From contig JABTBR010000020.1 of NCBI GenBank assembly GCA_013284265.1, positions 49,047 through 113,046 on the forward strand: a stretch of 64,000 nucleotides of DNA, written 5' to 3'. Both the position numbers and the translations under genes were made by a program. This document shows, one piece after another, positions 41,804 through 51,453 of this stretch. Below the pieces are notes generated by a model. It saw nothing but the letters and a program-made list of their open reading frames with translations. It was not told the origin of the DNA and did no database searches. Each line of letters starts with the position of its first letter. Within the stretch, counting starts at the first letter, position 1. Source of the stretch: Oxalobacteraceae bacterium (GTDB lineage: Bacteria > Pseudomonadota > Gammaproteobacteria > Burkholderiales > Burkholderiaceae_D).

Positions 41804-43396
41804 TTACTGCGCGACGTCGCCGGCGGCCGCTTCGACGCTTTCATGCGCGGCAGCCTCCATCGGCGTCACGCAGGGAATGCGCAGCGTAAAGCGGGCGCCC
41901 TCGCCCAGCTTGCTGCTGACGGCGATGGTCCCGGCGAAGGTCTTGGCGATCAGGTTGAAGACGATGTTCAGGCCCAGTCCGGTGCCGCCCTGGCCGCGCC
42001 GGGTGGTGACGAAGGGGTCGAACACCTTGTCTATCATATCGGCCGGGATGCCCTTGCCATTGTCGATCACCTGCATCTCGATCCAGTCGCCTTCGAGCAC
42101 CACGCGGATCGCGATGCGGCCCTCGGCTTCCGCGTCGAAGGCGTGCTCGACACAATTGAGCGTCAGATTGGTGATGACCTGGGCCAGCGCGCCGGGATAG
42201 CTGTCGAGCACGATCTCCGGCGGGCAATCGATGGCCACCTCGATATGGGTTTTCTTCAGCTTGGGCTGCAGGCTCGACACCACTTCATTGATGTAGTCGC
42301 GCAGCTCGAAGCGGCGGCGCGCCTCGCTGACCTGATCGACCGCGATCTGCTTGAAGCTGTGGATCAGGTGGGCCGCGCGGTAGGCATTGTTCATGATCAG
42401 GCGCGCGCTTTCGCCCGCCGTTTCCAGGTAGCGCAGGATGTCGGACTTCTTGATATTGCCGTCGGCCACGTTCTGGTGCACCTTCTCGGTGGCCTCCATC
42501 AGGATCGAGGCGCTGGTCAGCGCGATGCCCACCGGGGTATTGATTTCATGGGCTACGCCGGCCACCAGTCCGCCCAGCGAGGCCAGCCTTTCGGCCTGCA
42601 GCAGCGACTCCTGGGTGCGGCGCAGATCGTCCATCGCCTTGGCCGTTTCCTGGGCCGCCTTGCGGGCCTCGTCCTCGGCCTCGCGGATGCGCACGATGAT
42701 CGATTTCACCTTGCGCTGGATCGCGTTGAAGCCGCGCACCACCTCGCCCAGTTCGTCGCGGCGGTTGTCGGCCAGTTCCTCGACCTCGTCGCTGCCGCGC
42801 GTGGCCAGGTCGAACAGGCCGTCGCGCAACTGCTTCAGGGGATCGAACACGATGCGCAGCGACAGCGCCAGCGCCGCCACCAGGATCAGGTCGAGCAGCA
42901 GCACTTCGGTCACTTTGCGGCGCACTTCGGCCGCCAGGGTGGCGTCGATCTGGGCGCGGCTGAAATTGACGACCACCCGGCCGACGATCACCGGCTTCAG
43001 CGCGGCGCCGGCCGCGCCCGAATCGCGGTAGGCCAGATCGGCCACCACCGGCGAGCCGGGGACCGGGGCGTCGTTGTCGATACTGCTGACGGCCCCGCTT
43101 TCATTGCGCAATTTACCGGAGAACAGGCCGACCGAGGTGTCGTAGACACGGATCGCCACCAGCTCGGGCGGCAGCATCTCGGCCGCGACGATATTGTCGA
43201 CCTTGGCCTTGTCCAGGTCCCACAGCGCCGATGGCAGACTGGTCTGCAAACGTGTCAGCACGCCCTGGCGCAGGCGCTGGTTGCTCACTTCAAGCTCATG
43301 TCCGAGGCTATACTGGGCATAGGTACCCGAGATGGCCAACACCACCGTAACAATGACCACAAACAACAGTGTGAGCCGGCCTTGAATACCAAACAT
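41804..43396 (-). CDS. Membrane sensor histidine kinase with HAMP domain
   Basis: This 530-residue kinase has an N-terminal helix (about 6-26), a periplasmic sensor part (about 27-165), a second helix (about 168-188), a HAMP linker, a coiled coil (about 235-275), a HisKA-like domain with the acceptor His in GVAHEINTPVGIAL, and a HATPase_c domain with NLTLNCVEHAF, DNGKGIPADM and GTGLGLNIVFNL. HEINTPVG belongs to the subgroup with an alternative N box. No response regulator is next to it, so it signals to a distant partner. It diverges from the HDOD pair, and the GST gene follows on the same strand. Confidence 0.9.
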   Translation of the reverse strand: MFGIQGRLTLLFVVIVTVVLAISGTYAQYSLGHELEVSNQRLRQGVLTRLQTSLPSALWDLDKAKVDNIVAAEMLPPELVAIRVYDTSVGLFSGKLRNESGAVSSIDNDAPVPGSPVVADLAYRDSGAAGAALKPVIVGRVVVNFSRAQIDATLAAEVRRKVTEVLLLDLILVAALALSLRIVFDPLKQLRDGLFDLATRGSDEVEELADNRRDELGEVVRGFNAIQRKVKSIIVRIREAEDEARKAAQETAKAMDDLRRTQESLLQAERLASLGGLVAGVAHEINTPVGIALTSASILMEATEKVHQNVADGNIKKSDILRYLETAGESARLIMNNAYRAAHLIHSFKQIAVDQVSEARRRFELRDYINEVVSSLQPKLKKTHIEVAIDCPPEIVLDSYPGALAQVITNLTLNCVEHAFDAEAEGRIAIRVVLEGDWIEMQVIDNGKGIPADMIDKVFDPFVTTRRGQGGTGLGLNIVFNLIAKTFAGTIAVSSKLGEGARFTLRIPCVTPMEAAAHESVEAAAGDVAQ

Positions 43397-43627
43397 CTAT
43401 ACAAACCTCCCTGCTGCCCATTCCGCCGCGCGAGTGGCAGCATCAGGCATGGATTTGACGGCAAGATCCCAATGTACGGTATGACATGCAACTTGGCAAG
43501 ATTATCGACGCAGCCGTCCCCGCCGGGAAACAACGGGCGCGGGGCGATCCAGCGCAAAGCCGGACCGCCCGCCACCCAAATTGCGCTCTAGCAATGGTAA
43601 GATCGGGACATGATTGAGGGAGGATGC

Positions 43628-43969
43628 ATGACGGCTCACTACCAGCAGCTTGCGCTCGCGCAAGTTCAACCAGGGATGACCCTGTCGGACGAATTGCTCG
43701 ACGTGCAGGGCCATGTGCTGCTGCCGCAAGGCACCGTGCTGACCGAGGCCATGATCGCGCTGATGCCGCGCCACGGCATTGAAGTGCTGCCCATCGTCAC
43801 GCTGGAAGTGTCGCAGGAGGAAGTGGCGGCCGATCTGGCACGCTACGGGCAGCGCATCGACCAGCTGTTCCGCAAGAACGATCCGGACTGCGATAGCGAC
43901 TGGGCCACCGGCCTGCTGCGCCGCTATGTGTCCGATTTCCGCCTCGGCATGCAGGAGAGCCCGGAATGA
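43628..43969 (+). CDS. Small protein resembling the N-terminal input domain of HD-GYP proteins
   Basis: This 113-residue protein contains the pattern LAQVQPGMTLSDELLDVQGHVLLPQGTVLTEAMIALMPRHGIEVLPI, which I recognise from domains that precede HD-GYP/HDOD signalling modules. The rest (60-113) is helical and charged. GGAGG lies six nt before the ATG at 43628. Its stop overlaps the HDOD gene start by 4 nt (ATGA), so the two proteins are translationally coupled and probably interact. No enzymatic motif is seen. Confidence 0.78.
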   Translation: MTAHYQQLALAQVQPGMTLSDELLDVQGHVLLPQGTVLTEAMIALMPRHGIEVLPIVTLEVSQEEVAADLARYGQRIDQLFRKNDPDCDSDWATGLLRRYVSDFRLGMQESPE

Positions 43970-44811
43970 GCCAGTTACTCAGCTATGACGATGTGGTGCG
44001 CAACCTCGACGACCTGCCTTCACTGCCGGCCGTGGTGATGGAACTGCTCAACAGCATCGACCAGGAAGACATCGATATTTCGGTGCTGGCCAAAAAAGTC
44101 TCGCACGACCAGGCCCTGACCGCCAAGACCCTGCGCCTGGCCAATTCCTCGCTGTACGGCCTGCAGGTCAAGGTCACCACGATCCAGCAGGCGATCACCT
44201 ATCTGGGCTTCCAGACCACCCGCAACCTGATCACGGCGGCCGCCGTCACCGGCTGCTTTGCCGAAACCCACTGTCCCGGCTTCGACCACAAGGGTTTCTG
44301 GCGCCATTCGATCGCCACCGCCGCCTGTGCCAAGGTGCTGGCGCGCCAGATGCGCTTCAACCAGGATTACGCCTTCACGGCCGGCCTGCTGCACGATATC
44401 GGCCGCCTGGTGCTGGTGTCCTGCTTCCCCAAGCAATACGCCGAGGCGATCGCCTACCGCAACGAGCACGACTGCTACCCGCTCGAAGCGGAACGGGCCG
44501 TGCTGGGCATCGACCACGTGGTGGCCGGCATGGCGCTGGCGGAACACTGGAATTTTTCCGACACGATGCGGCTGGCCATCGGCGGCCATCACGAGCCGGA
44601 AACGCCGGGCGCGGGCTTCCTGGCGGCCATCATCAATGTGGCCGACGCGATCGTGCATGCGCTCGATCTGGCCGGTGTGGCCGACGGCCTGGTACCGCCG
44701 GTATCGACCGTGGCCTGGACGGCGCTCGGTCTGGATGAATCGGTGTATCTGCAACTGTTCCGCGAAACCGAACTGCAGTTCGAGGAAATTACCATGGTCT
44801 TGCTGAGCTGA
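43966..44811 (+). CDS. HDOD domain signalling protein
   Basis: The 281-residue protein is an HDOD domain throughout (about 10-210): LPSLPAVVMELLNSIDQEDIDISVLAKKVSHDQALTAKTLRLANSSLYG, the FWRHSIATAACAKVLA helix, and GLLHDIGRLVLV with a His-Asp pair, followed by AVLGIDHVVAGMALAEHWNF. HDOD proteins lack hydrolase activity as a rule and act as signalling scaffolds in motility, c-di-GMP and stress control. It is coupled to the upstream small gene. A 12-bp direct repeat (CCAAAGCGCAAA, twice) occurs just after its stop at 44821-44844. Confidence 0.92.
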   Translation: MSQLLSYDDVVRNLDDLPSLPAVVMELLNSIDQEDIDISVLAKKVSHDQALTAKTLRLANSSLYGLQVKVTTIQQAITYLGFQTTRNLITAAAVTGCFAETHCPGFDHKGFWRHSIATAACAKVLARQMRFNQDYAFTAGLLHDIGRLVLVSCFPKQYAEAIAYRNEHDCYPLEAERAVLGIDHVVAGMALAEHWNFSDTMRLAIGGHHEPETPGAGFLAAIINVADAIVHALDLAGVADGLVPPVSTVAWTALGLDESVYLQLFRETELQFEEITMVLLS

Positions 44812-44960
44812 CCATTCCAACCAAAGCGCAAACCAAAGCGCAAACCAAACCATCAGCCAAGGGCGCAAGCTCGCTGCGCGCGCTTTCCACGCTGGCGCCG
44901 CCGACAAGGGCCGCAAGGACCGCCGGGCCGGTTAAGGCGCGGCGGTGGTCCCCGCCCACA

Positions 44961-45293
44961 TCAGTGATGCGCGTAGCTGGCCGCTTCGGCCTTGTCGCCG
45001 CTGGTGTCTGGCTTTGGACGGCCCTGGGCGTCGGACAGACGGTACTTGGTACGGCGGTCGCCCATCAAATCGCGCAGGTCACGGATGCTCATGCCGGTCA
45101 CCTCGTGCATGCGGATCAGCAGCGAGGCGCCGACCGGCAGGCGGTGGTGACGAATCTTGCTGATGACGGGCGGCGCCACTTCGAGCAGACGCGACAGCGC
45201 TGCATCGTTTTTCAGTTGCATCTTGCCCAGCAAAATATCGAGCAGATGATTGGGGTTGTAGCTTTCCTGAGATGCTAATGCATGGTGTGTCAT
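44961..45293 (-). CDS. Helix-turn-helix (Cro/CI-like) regulator
   Basis: This 110-residue protein has a central phage-repressor-like HTH: LLDILLGKMQLKNDAALSRLLEVAPPVISKIRHHRLPVGASLLIRMHEVTGMSIRDLRDLMG (about residues 17-78). The N-terminal and C-terminal tails are polar. It probably binds DNA as a dimer and may control itself. Start ATG 45293 has GAGGA upstream. The 420-bp upstream gap contains a perfect tandem 10-mer (TTTCAATTGC twice) and a GGAACAC/GTGTTCC palindrome that could be its operators. Such proteins are frequent in Oxalobacteraceae and not phage-linked here. Confidence 0.8.
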   Translation of the reverse strand: MTHHALASQESYNPNHLLDILLGKMQLKNDAALSRLLEVAPPVISKIRHHRLPVGASLLIRMHEVTGMSIRDLRDLMGDRRTKYRLSDAQGRPKPDTSGDKAEAASYAHH

Positions 45294-45716
45294 GATGGTC
45301 CTCGCTTGGTTAATGTTGCTCAGTTAGTACTGTGTCAGTGATGAAATGATGCGACTGCGAACTTAAGGATCACTTAGTTGTTTCAATTGCTTTCAATTGC
45401 GAAATCATTTGTCACAACCATCGGACCGGAGCACTCTGCCAAGCCGGATCGCGGCCGGGCGGAACACCCCGGAGTGTTCCTTTGATGAAGATTGTCTATA
45501 AAACAATATTCTACGCTCAAATCAGTCCATTCCAGGCAATCGTTGCCAAACGATGCTTGTTTGATATCAATCTTCGCTGAAAAAGTTGACAACAATGCTA
45601 TTTCAACACATGGAGGCATCTTGCGGCGCACGCAAGAACCTTGCGGCAATTGTTACAACTTGGGAAGTGAATGCCGAGGTACATAATTCAGCCCGCACAC
45701 GGGGCTGGCAGCGGCT
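45294..45716. other. AT-rich regulatory region upstream of the HTH gene
   Basis: This 423-bp stretch is lower in GC. It holds the tandem 10-mer at 45381-45400, the inverted repeat GGAACAC/GTGTTCC (45461-45480) and TTGACA at 45587. Short frames on both strands (for example 45383-45649 minus) lack ribosome sites and family-like sequence, so I treat the region as non-coding. Confidence 0.45.
45381..45400. repeat. Tandem 10-mer TTTCAATTGC (two perfect copies)
   Basis: Two exact copies of TTTCAATTGC lie head to tail, 88 bp upstream of the HTH regulator start. Each has the palindromic core CAATTG, so one helical turn separates two dyad sites. A dimeric regulator could bind cooperatively. Confidence 0.6.
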
Positions 45717-46010
45717 TCAGGCGGTGGTATCGATGTTGCCGCCGATGCTGCCCTGCTCGGCATGCTGGCGCTGCTGCTGGACGATGGCGGCCCGTTCGGC
45801 CTGCTGCTGGGCATTGAGCCGCTCGCGCGCCTGATTGCGCTCGGCGACCTGGCGCTCCACCCCGGCCGCCTGGGCGCTGCGCTTGCCCTCCTGGCTGCGC
45901 GCGACCTGGGCACTGTCCTGGCTGCGCTGCTCGCTGCGGCGCTGGGCGGTCTGGCGCAGATTGTCGGCCAGCTCGACGGCGGGCGGGCGCGACACGGAAT
46001 TGACGGCCAT
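45717..46010 (-). CDS. Small Gln/Ala/Arg-rich coiled-coil protein of unknown function
   Basis: The 97-residue protein is nearly all charged or Gln/Ala residues, predicted as one long helix or coiled coil (about 10-85: LADNLRQTAQRRSEQRSQDSAQ ... NAQQQAERAAIVQQQRQH). There is no signal peptide or membrane segment. AAGGAA lies seven nt before the ATG at 46010, supporting translation. I do not recognise a family. It is divergent from the phoH gene. Confidence 0.65.
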   Translation of the reverse strand: MAVNSVSRPPAVELADNLRQTAQRRSEQRSQDSAQVARSQEGKRSAQAAGVERQVAERNQARERLNAQQQAERAAIVQQQRQHAEQGSIGGNIDTTA

Positions 46011-46295
46011 GCTATTTCCTTGGTGAATTACCCCGCGGCGGCCGGAGGCGGCGCGAGCTCCACTTTCACTGTAGAGCGGGCCGCCCCAAAAGCAAGCGAA
46101 AAGTGCTCCCTGCCCTGCCGCTAGCCCGGCAAAGTACGCTAAACTAGCGCTTTATGGCCCTGCCCTCCTCTGCGGCCGGCCCGGCGCGACCACTTGCGCG
46201 CCTCTCAAACCGTGTTGCATGCCGTCGCATGCATACCGAATACATGCCGAACTCATGCCGAATTTCATTACCGTACCTCATACATTGACCGTCCA

Positions 46296-47342
46296 TTGAA
46301 AACCAAGACTCCCGTCCAGCCGCACTATTTCATCCCCGAGCCGCTCGACAATGCGCGGCTGGCCCACCTGTGCGGCCCGCTCGATGAAAACCTGCGCCAG
46401 ATTTCCGCCGCCCTCGACGTGACCATTTTCCGCCGCGGCGAAAAATTCATCGTCAGCGGCAGCAATGCCGAACGCGCCGTCCAGATCCTGGACCAGTTCT
46501 ACCGCGTGGCCCAGAAGGTCGTGCCCATCGAGGAAGTACAACTGGCCCTGGTCGAGCAGCGCGCCGGCCTGTCGGCCGTGTCCGAGCACCATGCGCAGAC
46601 GCCCTTCGTCGAACCGGACATCAGCAGCCCGGTGCTGAAGACCCGGCGCACCGACCTGCGCGGCCGCACCCCGCACCAGATCGCCTACCTGCGCCACATT
46701 CTGGAGCACGACATCAGCTTCGGCGTCGGCCCTGCCGGCACCGGCAAGACCTATCTGGCCGTGGCCTGCGCGGTCGACGCGCTCGAACGCGACGCCGTCA
46801 AGCGCATCATCCTGACCCGTCCCGCCGTTGAAGCGGGCGAACGCCTGGGCTTCCTGCCGGGCGATATGAGCCAGAAGGTCGACCCTTACCTGCGCCCGCT
46901 GTACGACGCGCTGTACGACCTGCTCGGCTTCGACCGCACCCAGAAAATGTTCGAGAAACAGGTCATCGAAATCGCCCCGCTGGCGTATATGCGCGGGCGC
47001 ACGCTGAACCACGCCTTCGTCATCCTCGACGAGGCGCAGAACACCACGGTCGAACAGATGAAGATGTTCCTGACCCGGATCGGCTTCGGCAGCAAGGCCG
47101 TGATCACCGGCGACGTCACCCAGATCGACCTGCACAAGAGCCAGAAGAGCGGCCTGGTCGACGCCGTCCAGGTACTGCGCGACGTGCGCGGCATCGCCTT
47201 CACCCAGTTCAACAGCGAAGACGTGGTACGCCATCCGCTGGTGGCGCGCATCGTCGACGCCTACGAGTCGGCCCAGGCCCACCAGGCCGAAATCGCCCCC
47301 CTCCTCAAAGCCACCGCCATCAAAAATGTCCGAAAAAAATAA
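46296..47342 (+). CDS. ybeZ: PhoH-like ATPase (YbeZ)
   Basis: This 348-residue protein has the PhoH ATPase core with Walker [12 protein letters not shown] (Lys151), the [35 protein letters not shown] segment and Walker [11 protein letters not shown]. It acts with YbeY in ribosome quality control and rRNA processing. No ATG lies in frame near the conserved N-terminus, so I start at TTG 46296 ([16 protein letters not shown]); a TTG at 46194 is the other option. The gene overlaps ybeY by 17 nt, as usual in Proteobacteria. Confidence 0.93.
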   Translation: MKTKTPVQPHYFIPEPLDNARLAHLCGPLDENLRQISAALDVTIFRRGEKFIVSGSNAERAVQILDQFYRVAQKVVPIEEVQLALVEQRAGLSAVSEHHAQTPFVEPDISSPVLKTRRTDLRGRTPHQIAYLRHILEHDISFGVGPAGTGKTYLAVACAVDALERDAVKRIILTRPAVEAGERLGFLPGDMSQKVDPYLRPLYDALYDLLGFDRTQKMFEKQVIEIAPLAYMRGRTLNHAFVILDEAQNTTVEQMKMFLTRIGFGSKAVITGDVTQIDLHKSQKSGLVDAVQVLRDVRGIAFTQFNSEDVVRHPLVARIVDAYESAQAHQAEIAPLLKATAIKNVRKK

Positions 47343-47790
47343 GCTGTCCCTGTCGGTCCAATATCCCGACGCGCGCCTGCAAGACACCATCACCCGCCCG
47401 AAAGTGCGGCGCTGGGTGCAGGCCGCGCTGTTCGCGCCGGCCGAACTGACCATCCGCTTCGTCGATGCCGAGGAAGGCCGCACCCTGAACCGCGACTACC
47501 GCGGCAAGGACTACGCCACCAATGTGCTGACCTTCGCCTACAACGAGGGCGAGGACATCGATCCGGATGCGCCGACCCAGGCGGACATCATCCTGTGCAC
47601 CGATGTGCTCGAGCGCGAGGCGGCCGAGCAGAACAAAACCGTCGAGCAGCACACCGCCCACCTGATCGTCCATGGCGTGCTGCACGCCCAGGGCTACGAC
47701 CATGAGGACGACGAGGAAGCGAACGAAATGGAAGGGCTGGAACGCGAGATCCTGGGCACGCTGGGCGTGGCCGACCCATACGCGGACTGA
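47326..47790 (+). CDS. ybeY: Endoribonuclease YbeY (rRNA maturation factor)
   Basis: The 154-residue protein contains the zinc-binding signature [11 protein letters not shown] (His116, His120, His126) and the upstream strand [31 protein letters not shown] that is typical of the family. It trims the 3' end of 16S rRNA and degrades faulty 70S ribosomes. It starts inside the phoH end. The gap to corC is 135 bp, so corC may have its own promoter. Confidence 0.96.
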   Translation: MSEKNKLSLSVQYPDARLQDTITRPKVRRWVQAALFAPAELTIRFVDAEEGRTLNRDYRGKDYATNVLTFAYNEGEDIDPDAPTQADIILCTDVLEREAAEQNKTVEQHTAHLIVHGVLHAQGYDHEDDEEANEMEGLEREILGTLGVADPYAD

Positions 47791-47925
47791 ACGCAAGCTA
47801 ATCAAGCGGGCGCCGCGCGGCGCCCGCCCATGCTAGTCTAGAGCATGGTCTTTTTGACAAAATCCGGCCACACCTCCCTTTTGGTGTATCCTATATCCCT
47901 TCGAAACAACCGGCTCACGCCTCCT

Positions 47926-48807
47926 ATGCAAGAGCACTCTAGTAGTGGTGTCAAGATTGACGCCAAACCCCATCGGTCACTGTTTGAACGCCTGACCGCA
48001 CTCATTTCCCCCGAGCCCGAGAACCGCGCGGAACTGCTCGAAGTCCTGCATGACGCCCATGAACGCAACCTGATCGACGCCGACGCCCTGTCGATGATCG
48101 AAGGCGTGTTCCAGGTGTCGGATCTGTCCGCCCGCGATATCATGATTCCCCGCTCGCAGATGGATGTCATCGACATCAGCAAGCCGATCGAGGAATGGAT
48201 GCCGGCCGTGCTGCAGACCGCCCACTCGCGCTTCCCCGCCATCGAGGGTGAACGCGACAAGGTCATCGGCATCCTGCTGGCCAAGGACCTGCTGCGCTAC
48301 TACGCCGAGGAATCTTTCGACGTGCGCGACATGCTGCGTCCCGCCATCTTCATCCCCGAATCGAAACGCCTGAATGTGCTGCTGCGCGACTTCCGCGCCA
48401 ACCACAATCACATGGCCATCGTGGTGGACGAATACAGCGGCGTGGCCGGCCTGATCACCATCGAGGACGTGCTCGAACAGATCGTCGGCGACATCGAGGA
48501 CGAATACGACTTCGACGAGGAAGAGGACAACATCCTGTCGATCAAGGAAGGCCTGCACGGCCCGCGCTGGCGCATCAAGGCACTGACCGAGATCACCCAG
48601 TTCAACGAGGAACTCGACACCGCCCTGCCGGACGACGACGTCGACACCATTGGCGGCCTGGTCGCCAAGCACCTGGCGCGCATGCCGCACAAGGGTGATG
48701 TGTTCGATTTCGACGGCCTGCGCTTCGAAGTACTGCGCGCCGACGCGCGCCAGGTGCACGTGCTGCTGGTCGAAAAGCTGCCCGAGCTTTCCGACGCCGA
48801 CGCCTGA
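47926..48807 (+). CDS. corC: CBS-domain HlyC/CorC family protein (CorC/YbeX)
   Basis: This 293-residue cytoplasmic protein carries two CBS domains (about 70-190: DIMIPRSQMDVIDI and IVVDEYSGVAGLITIEDVLEQIVGDIEDEYD) and a C-terminal CorC_HlyC domain (about 205-285: PRWRIKALTEITQFNEELD ... VDTIGGLVAKHL). It is linked to Mg2+/Co2+ efflux and to ribosome metabolism together with YbeY/YbeZ. I start at ATG 47926; an earlier frame from 47845 gives an atypical leader. The stop shares one base with the lnt start. Confidence 0.93.
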   Translation: MQEHSSSGVKIDAKPHRSLFERLTALISPEPENRAELLEVLHDAHERNLIDADALSMIEGVFQVSDLSARDIMIPRSQMDVIDISKPIEEWMPAVLQTAHSRFPAIEGERDKVIGILLAKDLLRYYAEESFDVRDMLRPAIFIPESKRLNVLLRDFRANHNHMAIVVDEYSGVAGLITIEDVLEQIVGDIEDEYDFDEEEDNILSIKEGLHGPRWRIKALTEITQFNEELDTALPDDDVDTIGGLVAKHLARMPHKGDVFDFDGLRFEVLRADARQVHVLLVEKLPELSDADA

Positions 48808-50402
48808 TGCGTTTTCGCCGCACCCGCCCCGACGCTCCCCCCAAGCCCCAGCGCAGCACCCGTGGCCGCATGGCCATCACGGCGCTCGCCGGGGGCGCCT
48901 GCGTGTTCGCCTTCGCCCCTTTCGGCTGGTGGCCGCTGCAGATCCTCAGCCTGGCCGTGCTGTTCTACCAGGTGCTGCGCAGCGCTTCCCCGCGCGACGC
49001 CGCCCTGATCGGCTGGGCCTATGGCTTCGGCTGGACCGCCGCCGGCACCCACTGGATCTACGTCTCGCTGCACCAGTATGGCGGCATGGCCGCCCCGCTG
49101 GCCGCCGCCGCCGTGGCGCTGCTGGCCGTCGGCATGGGCAGCTACGTGGCCGCCGCCATGGGCATCGCGGCCAGGCTGCGCCTGCGCTGGGCGCTGCCCC
49201 TGCCTGCCGCCACCCTGCTGGTGATGCCCGCCATGTGGGCCATCTTCGAGTGGGTACGCGGCTGGCTGTTTACCGGTTTCCCCTGGCTGTCGGCCGGCTA
49301 CGCCCATAATCACAGCCCGCTGGCCGGCTTTGCCCCCATCCTGGGCGTGTATGGCCTGGGCTGGCTGGCCGCCCTCAGTGCCGGCGCGCTGCTGCTGCTG
49401 GCCCACCGCAGCCGCTGGCGTGCCAGCGCCCTGTTCATCGCCATCATGGGCGCCGGTGCCGGCCTGACCCTGGCCCAATGGACCTACCCGCAAGGGCAGC
49501 CGATTTCGGTACGTCTGCTGCAAGGGAATATCCCGCAGGACGAAAAATTCAACGGCGCCCGCGTGCAGGACGCCCTGAAGTACTACCAGGACGCCATCAT
49601 GGCCGCCCCAGCCGACCTGATCGCCACGCCCGAGACGGCGGTGGTGATGCTGCCGCAGCAGTTGCCGCCCGACTACCTGCCCGGCATCGCCCAGTTCCTG
49701 CACCAGACCCGCAGCAACCTGGTGCTGGGCCTGCCGCTGGCCGACAGCCAGACCGCCTATTTCAATAGCGTGATCGGCATCCCGTCCGTGCCGGTGACCA
49801 GCTACTACCGCTACGACAAGCACCATCTGGTGCCCTTCGGCGAATTCATTCCGCTCGGTTTCCGCTGGTTCGTCAACCTGATGGCCATTCCGCTGGGCGA
49901 CATGACCAGCGGGCGCGAGCTGCAGATCGCCTTCCCCATCCGCGACCAGCGCGTGCTGCCCAATATCTGCTACGAGGATCTGTTCGGCGAGGAGATCGCG
50001 GCCCAGCTCAATAGCCCGCTGGCGGGCCAGAAACCGGCCACCATGCTGCTCAATACCTCGAACCTGGCCTGGTTTGGCGACACCATCGCCATCCCGCAGC
50101 ATCTGCAGATCTCGCAGATGCGCACGCTGGAGACGGGCCGCCCGATGCTGCGCGCCACCAATACCGGCGCCACCGCCGTCATCGACGGCCACGGCGCCAT
50201 CTTGGCCCAGCTGCCGCAAGGCAGCCGCGCCACGCTGGCGGCGAATGTGCAGGGCATGGCGGGCAGCACGCCCTACATACTCTGGGGCAATAAGCTATTC
50301 CTGCTGCTGGCCGCGCTGGCACTGGGCGGCGCCTGGCTGTGGACGCGGCGGACGCGACAATTCGCCGCCGCCGCGGCAAAAAACCCGCCAAACAGGCCTT
50401 AA
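48807..50402 (+). CDS. lnt: Apolipoprotein N-acyltransferase
   Basis: The 531-residue membrane enzyme adds the third acyl chain to lipoproteins. It has several N-terminal membrane helices (about 22-250) and a periplasmic nitrilase-like domain whose catalytic triad is visible: Glu276 in TPETAVVM, Lys338 in [10 protein letters not shown] and Cys388 in [12 protein letters not shown] last helix follows (about 495-515). The start overlaps corC by one base, forming an operon with it. Downstream glyQ follows after 91 nt. Confidence 0.95.
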   Translation: MRFRRTRPDAPPKPQRSTRGRMAITALAGGACVFAFAPFGWWPLQILSLAVLFYQVLRSASPRDAALIGWAYGFGWTAAGTHWIYVSLHQYGGMAAPLAAAAVALLAVGMGSYVAAAMGIAARLRLRWALPLPAATLLVMPAMWAIFEWVRGWLFTGFPWLSAGYAHNHSPLAGFAPILGVYGLGWLAALSAGALLLLAHRSRWRASALFIAIMGAGAGLTLAQWTYPQGQPISVRLLQGNIPQDEKFNGARVQDALKYYQDAIMAAPADLIATPETAVVMLPQQLPPDYLPGIAQFLHQTRSNLVLGLPLADSQTAYFNSVIGIPSVPVTSYYRYDKHHLVPFGEFIPLGFRWFVNLMAIPLGDMTSGRELQIAFPIRDQRVLPNICYEDLFGEEIAAQLNSPLAGQKPATMLLNTSNLAWFGDTIAIPQHLQISQMRTLETGRPMLRATNTGATAVIDGHGAILAQLPQGSRATLAANVQGMAGSTPYILWGNKLFLLLAALALGGAWLWTRRTRQFAAAAAKNPPNRP

Positions 50403-50493
50403 ACCCCCAGCCATACGCCAAAACCCGCTAAAATTAGCCGCTTTAGCGCTCCCGCAACCGCTGCGCCCCGATGCGCGCCACAGACCAAACACG

Positions 50494-51432
50494 ATGCTCA
50501 CATTTCAACAAATCATTCTGACCTTGCAAACCTACTGGGACAAGCAAGGCTGCGCCCTGCTCCAGCCCTACGACATGGAAGTCGGCGCCGGCACCTTCCA
50601 CACCGGTACCTTCCTGCGCGCGATCGGCCCCGAGCCTTGGCGCGCGGCCTATGTGCAGCCTTCGCGCCGCCCGAAAGACGGCCGCTATGGCGAAAACCCG
50701 AACCGCATGCAGCACTACTACCAGTACCAGGTGGTCCTGAAGCCGGCTCCGGAAAACATCCTGGACCTGTATCTGGGTTCGCTCGAGGCGCTGGGCCTGG
50801 ACCTGAAGCAGAACGATGTGCGTTTCGTCGAGGATGACTGGGAAAGCCCGACCCTGGGCGCCTGGGGCCTGGGCTGGGAAGTCTGGCTGAACGGCATGGA
50901 AGTGACCCAGTTCACCTACTTCCAGCAGGTCGGCGGCCTCGATTGCAAGCCCGTGCTGGGCGAGATCACCTATGGCATCGAGCGTCTGGCCATGTATCTG
51001 CAGGGCGTGGAAAACGTCTACGACCTGGTCTGGACCGAATGGGAAGAGAACGGTGTTACGAAGAAGCTGACCTACGGCGACGTGTTCCACCAGAACGAGG
51101 TCGAGCAGTCGACCTACAACTTCGAGCACGCCAACACCGAACTGCTGTTCGCGCAGTTCTCCAACCACGAATCCGAAGCCAAGCGCCTGGTCGAGCTGCA
51201 ACTGACCCTGCCGGCCTACGAACAGATCATGAAGGCTTCGCACAGCTTCAATATGCTGGACGCGCGCGGCGCCATTTCCGTGACCGAGCGCGCCGCCTAT
51301 ATCGGCCGTGTGCGCACCTTGTCGCGCCTGGTGGCGCAAGCCTATTACGACTCGCGCGAACGCCTGGGCTTCCCGATGCTCGGCACTGCCGCTCCGGCAG
51401 CCGACACTGCCGCCACCGCACCCAGCGCCTAA
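50494..51432 (+). CDS. glyQ: Glycyl-tRNA synthetase alpha subunit
   Basis: The 312-residue subunit is class II-like and typical of the bacterial alpha2-beta2 enzyme: [49 protein letters not shown] at the N-terminus, [17 protein letters not shown] (motif 2-like Arg) and [23 protein letters not shown]. It activates glycine and charges tRNA-Gly together with GlyS. No T-box leader is seen upstream. glyS starts 21 nt after its stop. An Ala/Thr-rich tail extends the last 15 residues. Confidence 0.97.
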   Translation: MLTFQQIILTLQTYWDKQGCALLQPYDMEVGAGTFHTGTFLRAIGPEPWRAAYVQPSRRPKDGRYGENPNRMQHYYQYQVVLKPAPENILDLYLGSLEALGLDLKQNDVRFVEDDWESPTLGAWGLGWEVWLNGMEVTQFTYFQQVGGLDCKPVLGEITYGIERLAMYLQGVENVYDLVWTEWEENGVTKKLTYGDVFHQNEVEQSTYNFEHANTELLFAQFSNHESEAKRLVELQLTLPAYEQIMKASHSFNMLDARGAISVTERAAYIGRVRTLSRLVAQAYYDSRERLGFPMLGTAAPAADTAATAPSA

Positions 51433-51453
51433 GCCGAAAAGAATATAAACAAT

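Noticed and set aside
45383..45649. Minus-strand frame of 88 codons between the HTH gene and the coiled-coil gene
   Set aside because: Cys/Ser-rich with no start signal or family-like pattern; the palindrome and AT-rich segments make a regulatory region more likely.
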